A stretch of DNA of 9,515 nucleotides from Myxococcales bacterium (GCA_014239625.1 JAAZYN010000087.1:1-9515); one strand, 5' to 3'. Numbered from the stretch's first letter, positions 1 to 6,680 are shown. Numbers and translations are program-made. Notes: generated by a model not told the origin, from the letters alone.

Positions 1-1
1 G

Positions 2-586
2 GTGCCGCGTAGTGAGCGTGCCCGCGTGATCTCGGCGCTGAGCGGGTCGTGGATCAACGATGACCCGGCTGGTGAGTCCCAGCGGACCTGGGTGCTCGAT
101 GATGGCGGGGAGGGGACCGAGACGATCGTCTACGACGGCGGTAAGACGGTCAGGACGACCTTTACCTTGCGCGCGAAACGGAGACTGCGTCTGGCGCGCC
201 GGGATCGGGGACGTCGGCTGTCGGATCTGATGACCTTCTGGCAACAGGACGCCGACACATTTTACGCGTCGCTGGCGGGCTACGCTGTGTTCGAGGTCGC
301 CGATCCGCGACGTTTCGTGCTGGATCATTTCGGTGAATTTGTGTTCTGGCGTGGAGCTCGCGATGGTCAGGAGCGGACGTGCGAGGTGGTGAGCGCGACC
401 GGCCTCATCACTCGCGGGACCTGCCGCAACGACGACGAGGTGTTCGAAGCGCGATGGCGCTTCTCCGAGCAACTCAAGCGCGATGGGAGCCCGCGACAGG
501 TTCGCGCGGTATGGGAGTGGAGGGGCAGGCACCTGCTGGATCGGCGCTTGGTGCGTCGGGGACGGTACGTGCGGGCGCGCAAATAA
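2..586 (+). CDS. Unrecognised beta-rich basic protein (possibly 5'-partial)
   Basis: I do not recognise this 194-residue protein. The reading frame opens at a GTG on base 2 and may continue to the left of the window, so the true start is unknown; it ends at TAA 584-586. No signal peptide or membrane segment is visible in the part seen. The composition is Arg-rich, especially residues 57-72 and the C-terminal tail. Alternating hydrophobic/polar stretches (residues 28-56, 87-116, 147-190) suggest a mostly beta fold. A Gly-x-Trp near residue 15 followed by strand-like segments resembles the opening of calycin/lipocalin-type barrels, but that is only a structural guess. Two cysteines lie at about residues 127 and 141. 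G/C-rich third codon positions support real coding. The next gene starts about 96 bp downstream with its own ribosome-binding site, so the two need not be co-transcribed. Confidence 0.6.
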   Translation: MPRSERARVISALSGSWINDDPAGESQRTWVLDDGGEGTETIVYDGGKTVRTTFTLRAKRRLRLARRDRGRRLSDLMTFWQQDADTFYASLAGYAVFEVADPRRFVLDHFGEFVFWRGARDGQERTCEVVSATGLITRGTCRNDDEVFEARWRFSEQLKRDGSPRQVRAVWEWRGRHLLDRRLVRRGRYVRARK

Positions 587-617
587 GCGGGGTTGGGGAC
601 ATACTCACAGAGTTTAG

Positions 618-644
618 TTGACGTGAGGCGACAGTGTCTGGAAT
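618..644 (+). promoter_or_regulatory. Weak candidate promoter for the lipoprotein gene
   Basis: TTGACG at 618-623 matches a sigma70 -35 box in five of six positions. The best -10-like hexamer, TGGAAT at 639-644, sits only 15 bp away, shorter than the usual 17. It lies in the 96-bp gap between two + strand genes. Low confidence. Confidence 0.22.
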
Positions 645-679
645 CCTCCCGCCCTCCATCTGAGCTCCTGGGAGGGAGA
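645..679 (+). promoter_or_regulatory. Strong Shine-Dalgarno with a possible masking hairpin
   Basis: The purine-rich GGGAGGGAGA at 670-679 ends just before the ATG at 683 and fixes the lipoprotein start. Just upstream lie two pyrimidine tracts that could pair with it: CCTCCC at 645-650 (with GGGAGG 670-675) and CCCTCC at 652-657 (with GGAGGG 671-676, loop about 13 nt). Such pairing would bury the ribosome-binding site. The complementarity is seen directly; a regulatory role is inference. Confidence 0.4.
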
Positions 680-682
680 TGC

Positions 683-1690
683 ATGAAGTTATTTCGAATG
701 ACGACTGTGACTGTGGCTTCGCTTGCGCTCCTCGCGGGCTGCCCTGACGATCCAGTAACGAGCGGAACACCGGACGGCGCGGCGGACAGCACGGTCACCA
801 CTGACGCGGGCGACGCTGGAACGTCGGACACGGGCACGCCGGACGCGGTCACGCCGGACACGGTCACCACGGACGCGGGCACGCCGGACGCGGTCACGCC
901 GGACACGGGCACGCCGGACACGGGCACGCCGGACACGAGCACGCCGGACACGAGCACGCCGGATACGTCGCAAGACATCGCCGCGTGCAACATCACCTTC
1001 GCCGATGAGGTCACCCGCGTGAACGTGGCGAGCCTGCCCGGCACCATGGCCGACTACCAGTGCGACAGCAACGATGACGGCACCATCGATGACGCTGACG
1101 GTGAGCTCAATGGCCTCCTCGGCTCCCTGAGCTCCTTTGTCGACGTGAACGCCGAGCTGGGCGCGTCGGTCGAAGACGGCAGCCTCATCCTGCTCGCCGA
1201 GTTCGCCGGTTACGCTGGCGCTGACGCGACGGGCGTGACCACCAACCTGCTCATCGGCTCCGACATCAGTGAGCAGCCCGATCCGACCTGCGGCGTTGGC
1301 GCCGGCAACCTGGACGCGGTCTGCGACTGGGACGTGGATCCCAGCAGCTACGAGAACTGTGCGCCGGTGGTCACCGTGCCGGGTTGTACGGTGAGCGGCG
1401 GCGAGCTGGACTGTGGTCCCGCCAACTTCCAGTTCAGCTTGCCACTGGGCGGCCTGAGCCTGACTCTGGACATCACCGACGGCCGGTTCAAGGGCGGCCT
1501 CGCTACGGGCGCCGTCATGACCGACGGTCGCCTCTGCGGCTCCGTCCCGAAGAGCGCGATCACCGACGCTGTGGATGCCGCCTGCGCCGTTGACCCGCCG
1601 CCCGAGTTCTGCTCTTTCGCGGGCGCGATCGGGCTGATCTTGAACTGCGGTTCGGACGACATCTGCACCATCGTGCTCGAGCTCGGTTGA
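683..1690 (+). CDS. Secreted lipoprotein with TPDT-repeat linker and Cys-rich domain
   Basis: A 335-residue lipoprotein. The ATG at 683 is chosen because a strong Shine-Dalgarno precedes it and a lipoprotein signal follows at once: a short basic start, a hydrophobic core and the lipobox LLAGC with the acylated cysteine at residue 20. Residues 21-46 are an Asp/Thr/Ala linker, and residues 47-96 are ten pentapeptides of the type Thr-Pro-Asp-Thr/Ala-Gly/Val/Ser. The mature domain (97-335) holds 12 cysteines (102, 127, 203, 214, 226, 235, 244, 285, 301, 310, 322, 328), an even number that fits disulfides outside the cytoplasm. Residues 128-139 fit an EF-hand/dockerin-type calcium loop (D128, N130, D132, G133, I135, D139). 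Linkers of this kind are common in surface lipoproteins of Myxococcota and Bradymonadales. Asp after the lipobox can retain lipoproteins at the inner membrane in E. coli; here residues +2/+3 are Pro and Asp, so the final membrane is unclear. The function of the C-terminal domain is unknown to me. A strong terminator follows 51 bp after the stop. Confidence 0.85.
   Translation: MKLFRMTTVTVASLALLAGCPDDPVTSGTPDGAADSTVTTDAGDAGTSDTGTPDAVTPDTVTTDAGTPDAVTPDTGTPDTGTPDTSTPDTSTPDTSQDIAACNITFADEVTRVNVASLPGTMADYQCDSNDDGTIDDADGELNGLLGSLSSFVDVNAELGASVEDGSLILLAEFAGYAGADATGVTTNLLIGSDISEQPDPTCGVGAGNLDAVCDWDVDPSSYENCAPVVTVPGCTVSGGELDCGPANFQFSLPLGGLSLTLDITDGRFKGGLATGAVMTDGRLCGSVPKSAITDAVDAACAVDPPPEFCSFAGAIGLILNCGSDDICTIVLELG
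821..970 (+). repeat. Ten-copy 15-bp in-frame tandem repeat
   Basis: Ten adjacent 15-bp units, consensus ACGCCGGACACGGGC, each encode one pentapeptide of the lipoprotein linker. The last five units (896-970) are the most alike, while the first units vary at the fourth and fifth codons (ACG/GCG, GGC/GTC). As the unit is a multiple of three with no stop in any phase, copy-number changes keep the frame, and the repeat also creates long shadow reading frames on the opposite strand. Confidence 0.93.
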
Positions 1691-1741
1691 GCGGCCACCG
1701 GCGCGATCGCCATGGGGCAGTAAGCCTCGACAGAGCGTTCG

Positions 1742-1776
1742 GCCCGTCGCGCGAGAGCGCGGCGGGCTTTTTTTTT
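1742..1776 (+). terminator. Intrinsic terminator after the lipoprotein gene
   Basis: GCCCGTCGCGC (1742-1752), a GAGA tetraloop (1753-1756) and GCGCGGCGGGC (1757-1767) form an 11-bp stem with a single G-T wobble, followed directly by nine T residues (1768-1776). This is a classic Rho-independent terminator for + strand transcription. It separates the lipoprotein unit from the downstream gene block. Confidence 0.93.
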
Positions 1777-1903
1777 GCCCGGCCCCTGTGGAATAATCGC
1801 CGCGTCCACGCGCAGGCCGCGCTCAGCGTTGTCTATGCACGTGGCGTGTACGTCCTGCTGCAGCCGATGGGCCCTCGATGACGGGCTCGGATGTCGAGGT
1901 CCC

Positions 1904-2644
1904 GTGACGAGCGCGAGTTCCAACCTGTTGCCGATCTTCGAGTCGCTGTGCGCGGCGCTCGGGGAGCTCAGCTTCTCCCCCCCCGTCGCGTACACCTACA
2001 ACCCGTTGGAGTACGCGGGGGAGGCGTGGCGTGCCTACCTCGAGCGTTACGCGCGGGGCTCCTGCGAGGTCATGTTTCTCGGAATGAACCCTGGCCCCTG
2101 GGGCATGGCTCAGACCGGAGTACCCTTTGGCGAGATCGCAGCGGTCCGCGACTGGCTCGGGATCGAGACGTCGGTGGGCAGGCCCGACCCGGAGCACCCC
2201 AAACGCCCTGTCACGGGTTTCGACTGCCCCCGCAGCGAGGTCAGCGGTCGCCGTTTCTGGGGCTGGGCCCGGGACGCGTTTGGTAGCGCTGACGCCTTCT
2301 TCGATCGGTGCTTCGTGGCCAACTACTGTCCGTTGGTGTGGATGGAGCAGAGCGGCCGCAACCGCGTCCCGGGCAAGCTGCCCAAGGCCGAGCGAGAGCC
2401 GGTCTCGAGGGCGTGTGACCAGGCCCTGTTGGAGCTCACCGAGGCGCTGGCGCCTCAGTGGGTGATAGGGATCGGCACCTATGCGGAGGCGCGAGCGACC
2501 CACGCGCTCGCCGGGCTCGACGTGAAGATCGGGCGCATCCTGCACCCGAGCCCTGCGAGCCCGAAGGCCAATCGCGGCTGGGCCGGATTCGCGACCGAAG
2601 AGATGCGGGCGTTGGGGATCGGGTGGCCCGGGTCCAACCCGTGA
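1904..2644 (+). CDS. smug1: SMUG1-type uracil-DNA glycosylase (UDG family 3)
   Basis: Single-strand-selective monofunctional uracil-DNA glycosylase, which removes uracil, 5-hydroxymethyluracil and related deaminated bases from DNA in the cytoplasm to start base-excision repair. Numbering is from the GTG at 1904 (246 aa). Motif 1 is GMNPGPWGMAQTGVPFGE (residues 60-77): N62 matches human catalytic N85 and F75 matches the base-stacking F98. N140 in NYCPL matches N163, and H214 in HPSPASPKANRGW matches H239. The segments EHPKRP, CPRSEVSG and RFWG are also shared with the animal enzyme. Differences are W66 where human has Phe, and Ala218 where human has the wedge residue R243. The start is uncertain: GTG 1904 has GAGGT only 3 bp upstream, and an ATG at 1835 would give 269 aa, but homology begins around residue 8 of the shorter form. 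The gene follows a terminator and its stop overlaps the next start (GTGA at 2641-2644), so it probably heads an operon. Confidence 0.93.
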   Translation: MTSASSNLLPIFESLCAALGELSFSPPVAYTYNPLEYAGEAWRAYLERYARGSCEVMFLGMNPGPWGMAQTGVPFGEIAAVRDWLGIETSVGRPDPEHPKRPVTGFDCPRSEVSGRRFWGWARDAFGSADAFFDRCFVANYCPLVWMEQSGRNRVPGKLPKAEREPVSRACDQALLELTEALAPQWVIGIGTYAEARATHALAGLDVKIGRILHPSPASPKANRGWAGFATEEMRALGIGWPGSNP

Positions 2645-3042
2645 GCGGCCGGGAGCTCAGGGCCTTGGGGACCCTCGGTGAGGCCTTGGGCTGCCGGGTC
2701 CCGGACGCGGCGTCGGACTTCTGCCGGAGGTTCGACGAGGCGATACAGGGGTTCTGCGAGGTCGGCGTGCAGCTCCCGAGCCCGGCGGTCACCGTGATCA
2801 CGCGGTGCACCCCGCCGGGTTTTCCGGCCGCGCTCCACAGCTACCTGCGAGGCGTCGGATATGATGGCAGCGACGCCGCCAGGACCGTCGAGCTCGTCCA
2901 GCGCTTCGGCCTTCAGGCTGCGGTCCGCGTGCTGGATCGCGGTCGGGGAGCGCCAGAGGTCGGGGTGTACGTTCGCCGCGACATCGCCTGGCGAATCTCG
3001 CGATCAACCAAACTGACCGGCTCCATGAGGCCGCGGGCGTGA
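2641..3042 (+). CDS. Unrecognised 133-aa protein coupled to smug1 and hutF
   Basis: I do not recognise this protein. It starts at a GTG that overlaps the smug1 stop as GTGA and ends in a TGA whose last base is the first base of the hutF ATG. This chain of overlaps, with consistently G/C third positions, argues for a real gene despite the lack of a Shine-Dalgarno. Residues 1-45 look helical. Residues 46-60 and 91-115 contain strand-like hydrophobic stretches, the second ending in VGVYVRRD. There are four cysteines (18, 28, 39, 56), but their spacing does not form an obvious zinc motif. No signal peptide or membrane helix is visible, so it is probably cytoplasmic. It could be a small alpha/beta partner of one of its neighbours; that is inference from position only. 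Confidence 0.72.
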   Translation: MSGRELRALGTLGEALGCRVPDAASDFCRRFDEAIQGFCEVGVQLPSPAVTVITRCTPPGFPAALHSYLRGVGYDGSDAARTVELVQRFGLQAAVRVLDRGRGAPEVGVYVRRDIAWRISRSTKLTGSMRPRA

Positions 3043-4169
3043 TGGGGCCGACACTTCCCGGCTTCGCGAATGTGCATTCGCACGCTTTCCAGCGTCTGCT
3101 GCGGGGGTCCGTTCAGTCGCGGGAGCCCGGTCGCGCGGACACGTTCTGGACCTGGCGTGAGCGGATGTATGCGCTGGCTCAACGGATGGACGTGGCGGAC
3201 CTGGAGGCTGCGGCCCGACAGTGTTACACCGAGTGCCGCTCCGCCGGGTACACCGCCATCGGGGAGTTCCACTATCTGCATCATCGCCCGGACGGGGAGC
3301 GCTACGCCGACCCCGTGGCGACCTCCAGGGCGATGCTCCGAGCTGCTCGCCAGGCGGATGTCCGGATCGCCCTGTTGTGGACGGTCTATCACCGCGGAGG
3401 CTTCGGCGGTGCGGCCCTGGGTCCGCGTCAGCGCCGGTTCGGGACGGCCCAGCTGGACGACGTCTGGCGTGCGCTGGACGCGCTGGCCGGCGCCGTGGAC
3501 GGTCGCACGAGCCGGCTGGGGCTGGCGATTCACAGCGTCCGGGCGGTGCCGGAGGGCTGGCTGGGACCTCTGGCCGAAGGCGCGCGAGGGCGCGGGCTCC
3601 CGATCCACGCGCACGTGAGCGAGCAGCGGGTGGAGGTCGAGACCTGCGTCGCCACCCACGGTGTGTCCCCGGTCGGCCTGCTCGCACGTGAGGGTGTCCT
3701 GGGCCCTGACTTCACCGCGGTGCACGCCACCTGGCTCAGCGACGCGGACATCGCAGCGCTCGCCGCCTCCGGCAGCCGCGTGTGTTTGTGCCCGACCACA
3801 GAGGGGGATCTGGGCGACGGCGTCCCGCGCACCGCGGAGCTGTACGCGGCCGGCGTCGAACTCTGCATCGGCTCGGACTCGCACGCGGTCATCGATCCCT
3901 TCTCCGAGCTACGGTTCGCTGAATATCAGGCGCGCGCGGCCACGGAGAGCCGCTGCGTTCTGGCCGACGCCGGCAGCGGCGAGGTTGCTCCGGTGCTGCG
4001 TCGCATCGGCAGCGCCAACGGCTATGAGGCGCTTGGGTTGACAGCGGCGGGCGACCGCGTCCATCTCGACGCGCGCGCGCCGGCGCTGGTCGGGGTCACC
4101 GACGCACCGTCGGCGGCTCTTATGGGTGGTCACCCCGGGCTTGTTCAGAAGGTCACGCTCGGGCCATAG
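3042..4169 (+). CDS. hutF: Formimidoylglutamate deiminase (HutF-type amidohydrolase)
   Basis: Amidohydrolase-superfamily enzyme that best fits HutF, which hydrolyses N-formimino-L-glutamate to N-formyl-L-glutamate and ammonia in the five-step histidine degradation route. Numbering is from the ATG at 3042 (375 aa); a GTG one codon upstream is equally possible. Family signatures in order: PGFANVHSHAFQR with metal-binding H12 and H14, FWTWRERMYALAQR (35-48), GEFHYLHHRPDG (74-85), a second HxH in IHAHVSEQ (H189, H191, E194), VHATW with H228, and IGSDSHAVIDPFSELR with D279. The catalytic barrel therefore looks intact. HutF is usually about 450 residues. Here the roughly 50-residue N-terminal strand segment is absent and the C-terminal sandwich segment is short and diverged. 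Reading the same frame upstream shows nothing like the missing part before a stop at 2862-2864. No hutH, hutU, hutI or hutG is visible, so a histidine-degradation role is not confirmed by context, and a different deiminase or deaminase substrate is possible. Confidence 0.88.
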   Translation: MGPTLPGFANVHSHAFQRLLRGSVQSREPGRADTFWTWRERMYALAQRMDVADLEAAARQCYTECRSAGYTAIGEFHYLHHRPDGERYADPVATSRAMLRAARQADVRIALLWTVYHRGGFGGAALGPRQRRFGTAQLDDVWRALDALAGAVDGRTSRLGLAIHSVRAVPEGWLGPLAEGARGRGLPIHAHVSEQRVEVETCVATHGVSPVGLLAREGVLGPDFTAVHATWLSDADIAALAASGSRVCLCPTTEGDLGDGVPRTAELYAAGVELCIGSDSHAVIDPFSELRFAEYQARAATESRCVLADAGSGEVAPVLRRIGSANGYEALGLTAAGDRVHLDARAPALVGVTDAPSAALMGGHPGLVQKVTLGP

Positions 4170-4179
4170 TCCGTGGGTC

Positions 4180-5520
4180 GTGAGCGATAGTGTCGACCCA
4201 AACCCGCCGCCACCCTGGGCGGAGCTCCCCGCCCTGCGGTACGCCGCGACCTCCGACGGCGGCCGCGGCGGCCTCGGCGGCTCCGAGCGCCCTGCCGCGG
4301 ACCAGCAGGTCGAGCAGGCCATGCGGTGGCGGCTCGTGTTGGGGCGCTACGCTGGTGACCGGTTGGGTCAACAGCGCTTGAAGTCATTTTACGCGGCGGA
4401 TGACGACGATCAACACGGCGAGGGGGAGCAGGTCGGCGGCGACGATCCGATGGGCGAGGCACCAGCGCCGGACCTGGCGGAGTTGCTGGCCGAGGGAGAG
4501 CGCCTCGATGGCGCCCTGGAGTACATCTATGATCGCGAGTACGCGCGGCGGGCGCATCGGACGGCGGGAGGGGGGCGCAGCGCAGGGTTGAGCGTGCCGG
4601 CCTGGCTCAATGACGTCCGGGACCTGTTCCCGGCCGAGGCGGCGCACGTCATGCAGCACGACGCCTTGCGCCGTTACGGGATGACGGAGCTGGTCACCGA
4701 CCCCGAGCTCTTGCGCCAGGCCGAGCCGAGCGAGGCCTTGCTGAAGGCCATCCTCCAATTCAAGCACATGATGACGGGGGAGGTGCTGGAGGCGGCGCGT
4801 GAGGTCGTCGGGGGGATCGTCGATGGCATCTCCGAGCGCCTCCTCGACCAGACTCGAGCGGCCCTGACCGGGGGACAGGAGCCGTTGATGACTCCGCCCG
4901 CCCGGACGTTCCGCAACACCGACTGGAAGAAGACCATCTTGCGCAACCTGAAGCACTACGACCACGAGCGCGCGCGCCTCCTGGCCGACACGATCTTCTA
5001 CAAACATCGCACCAAGCGAAGGTCCCCCTGGACGGTCATCGTCGCCGTCGACCAGTCGGGCTCGATGATGGACAGCCTGATTCACAGCGCGGTGATGGCG
5101 GCCATCTTCGCCGCACTCCCCAGCGTCACCGCGCACCTGGTGCTGTGGGACACCCGCGTGGTCGACGTCAGCGACATGGTGGACGACCCCATGGCGGTGC
5201 TGATGAGCTGTCAGCTGGGCGGCGGGACCGAGATGTATCCCGCCATGCAGTATTGCGCCGGGCTGATCAGGGAGCCGGACAAGACCATCTTCGTCCTGAT
5301 CAGCGACTGGTACATCTGGGGTGAAGCCGACCGGTGCCTGGCGCTGGCTCACGAGCTCACCGAGGCGGGGGTCAGGGGGGTCGGCCTGTGCGCTCTCGAC
5401 GCGGACGCGCGGCCGGTCCACGATCAGAAGTTCGCGAGGGAGTTGGCGGGCTGCGGCTGGTTCGTGGCGTCGCTGACTCCCAAGCGGTTGGCCGAACACA
5501 TCGGCAAGATCATCGCGTGA
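4180..5520 (+). CDS. YehP/CoxE-like von Willebrand A domain protein
   Basis: A cytoplasmic vWA protein of the CoxE/YehP type, 446 aa from the GTG at 4180. An ATG at 4321 would give 399 aa, closer to the family length, but codon bias is already strong from 4180. After a Pro/Gly-rich lead, RWRLVLGRYAGDRLG (about 49-63) opens the conserved part. An acidic linker follows (about 69-95), then a helical region with VMQHDALRRYGMTELVTDPELL and FKHMM...AAREVV, then NTDWKKTILRNLKHYD leading into the vWA fold. The MIDAS metal site is complete: DQSGS (D291, S293, S295), T350 in GGGTEMYPA and D376 in ISDWY. Relatives normally work with a MoxR AAA+ ATPase, DUF5682 and SWIM proteins (yehL/yehM/yehP/yehQ in E. 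coli), often called a vWA-MoxR chaperone-like or conflict system. No ATPase is present in this window. It begins 10 bp after hutF and its stop overlaps the next gene's ATG, so translation of the two is probably coupled. Confidence 0.92.
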   Translation: MSDSVDPNPPPPWAELPALRYAATSDGGRGGLGGSERPAADQQVEQAMRWRLVLGRYAGDRLGQQRLKSFYAADDDDQHGEGEQVGGDDPMGEAPAPDLAELLAEGERLDGALEYIYDREYARRAHRTAGGGRSAGLSVPAWLNDVRDLFPAEAAHVMQHDALRRYGMTELVTDPELLRQAEPSEALLKAILQFKHMMTGEVLEAAREVVGGIVDGISERLLDQTRAALTGGQEPLMTPPARTFRNTDWKKTILRNLKHYDHERARLLADTIFYKHRTKRRSPWTVIVAVDQSGSMMDSLIHSAVMAAIFAALPSVTAHLVLWDTRVVDVSDMVDDPMAVLMSCQLGGGTEMYPAMQYCAGLIREPDKTIFVLISDWYIWGEADRCLALAHELTEAGVRGVGLCALDADARPVHDQKFARELAGCGWFVASLTPKRLAEHIGKIIA

Positions 5521-6680
5521 TGGCCGCACCCGAAGGGAACGAGGCGGTCAAGCTGCCCAAGCGGACCCGCGACCTGCTGGCCCGCATGGACAAGGCGTTC
5601 ATCAAGATCGATCGGCTGCTGTTCCGCCTCGGGCAGCAGGGGCTCCAGCGCATGACCTCCAGCAGCGTGACGGAGCTGCGAGCGCTCGCGCAGACGGCGC
5701 ACAACGCGGCGATGATCAAAGTCGAGCGGGAGATCGACACCCTCGCGACGGTCGTCACACGGTATCTTGACCGCGATCCGCTGTTCTCGACGGACGCTTA
5801 TATGGCGAGCGTCAACCGAATCTGGCTGCTCAACAATCAGGCCCGGCGGCGACGAGCCACGGGAGCGCTTCCGGCCGACATGAAGGATGTCCTGGGCCAG
5901 TCGCGCCGCGCCTATGTCCTTCGAGCCGAGGCGCTGGTGCTCCAGCCGGTGGGGGCCGCGGGGTGGGTCACCGACACCGACTACGTCGGCGTCACCGTTT
6001 ACATGTGGTCGATCGCTGACGGACGGATCTACCAGGTGACCAACGCCAAGCCGGCGATCTATTTTGGCACGGATCCGCGCACGTTGATGCGCCAAAGCAT
6101 CAGCGACTATGTGGACGTGACCATCTCCGACCTGGCCCATGGAGCCTTCACCTTCAACCACGCCAAGGAGGCCGATGGGCGCCTGAGCTTGCATCGAGAC
6201 CTCGTGGTGGAGAGCGCGCCGTGGCGTGGCGCCGAGGCGTACCGAGCGTTGGCCGCCCGAGATTGGATCGAGCTGGTCGACCGGATCCGCTCCGGAGAGC
6301 TTCATCCAGTGCGGGGAGCCACGGGCTCCCTCGCCTACGTCGAGCCTGCGGGCTGGGGAGACCTGACGGTCGATGACAAACAGCAGACGGTCTCCGTCGA
6401 TGTGGTCGATGCGCGTGGAGCGTCCATGCGCGTCGAGGTCACGATGCGCCCGGAAAACAACTCCCTGATCGACAACCTGGAGCTCCTCGACGGCCACCCC
6501 AAACGCCAGGAGCTCCTACCTCAGGGGCTCTTCGGGCGCGCCCGGGTGTCGGCTGGCGCGCTCACGTTCTTCCCGATGACCTTCATCTATCATCACGGCG
6601 TGACCCTCCGAGGCGCGCAGGCGCGCCAGGTGCACGAGATTCATCTGTCCCTCGAGGCCCTCGGAGAGGTGGAGGTCTAG
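5520..6680 (+). CDS. Unrecognised cysteine-free protein paired with the vWA gene
   Basis: A 386-residue protein that I cannot assign to a named family. The ATG at 5520 shares its A with the TGA stop of the vWA gene, and no Shine-Dalgarno is visible, which suggests translational coupling. Residues 1-135 look helical and basic, with heptad-like stretches around 18-45 and 50-85. Residues 136-235 look beta-rich: a VGVTVYMWSIADGRIYQVTNAKPAIYFG segment is followed by TISDLAHGAFTFNH. Residues 285-386 hold further strand pairs ending in FFPMTFIYHHGVTL. There is not one cysteine, so the SWIM zinc motif (CxC...CxH) of the usual YehQ-type partner is ruled out. It may be the C-terminal module of such partners without the finger, or an unrelated scaffold. 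No signal peptide or membrane segment is seen, so it is likely cytoplasmic. No clear terminator follows. Confidence 0.85.
   Translation: MAAPEGNEAVKLPKRTRDLLARMDKAFIKIDRLLFRLGQQGLQRMTSSSVTELRALAQTAHNAAMIKVEREIDTLATVVTRYLDRDPLFSTDAYMASVNRIWLLNNQARRRRATGALPADMKDVLGQSRRAYVLRAEALVLQPVGAAGWVTDTDYVGVTVYMWSIADGRIYQVTNAKPAIYFGTDPRTLMRQSISDYVDVTISDLAHGAFTFNHAKEADGRLSLHRDLVVESAPWRGAEAYRALAARDWIELVDRIRSGELHPVRGATGSLAYVEPAGWGDLTVDDKQQTVSVDVVDARGASMRVEVTMRPENNSLIDNLELLDGHPKRQELLPQGLFGRARVSAGALTFFPMTFIYHHGVTLRGAQARQVHEIHLSLEALGEVEV

Noticed and set aside
367..1047. Long - strand reading frames across the 15-bp repeat, with Val-Ser-Gly-Val-type repeats or Arg-rich repeats
   Set aside because: They are antisense shadows. 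The repeat unit is a multiple of three and free of stops in several frames, while the + strand carries a lipobox, a Shine-Dalgarno and a terminator.
2865..3041. The missing N-terminal part of HutF encoded in the same frame upstream, by readthrough or a lost start
   Set aside because: The frame is open back to the stop at 2862-2864, but its translation is Arg-rich and unlike the HutF N-terminus, and the overlapping unknown gene uses another frame with better codon bias.
2913..3884. 323-codon - strand frame opposite hutF
   Set aside because: HutF signature motifs on the + strand run through the same bases; the opposite frame is a by-product of high GC.
4384..5529. 381-codon - strand frame opposite the vWA gene
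   Set aside because: The + strand protein has a complete MIDAS and family sequence along its whole length; the antisense translation resembles nothing.
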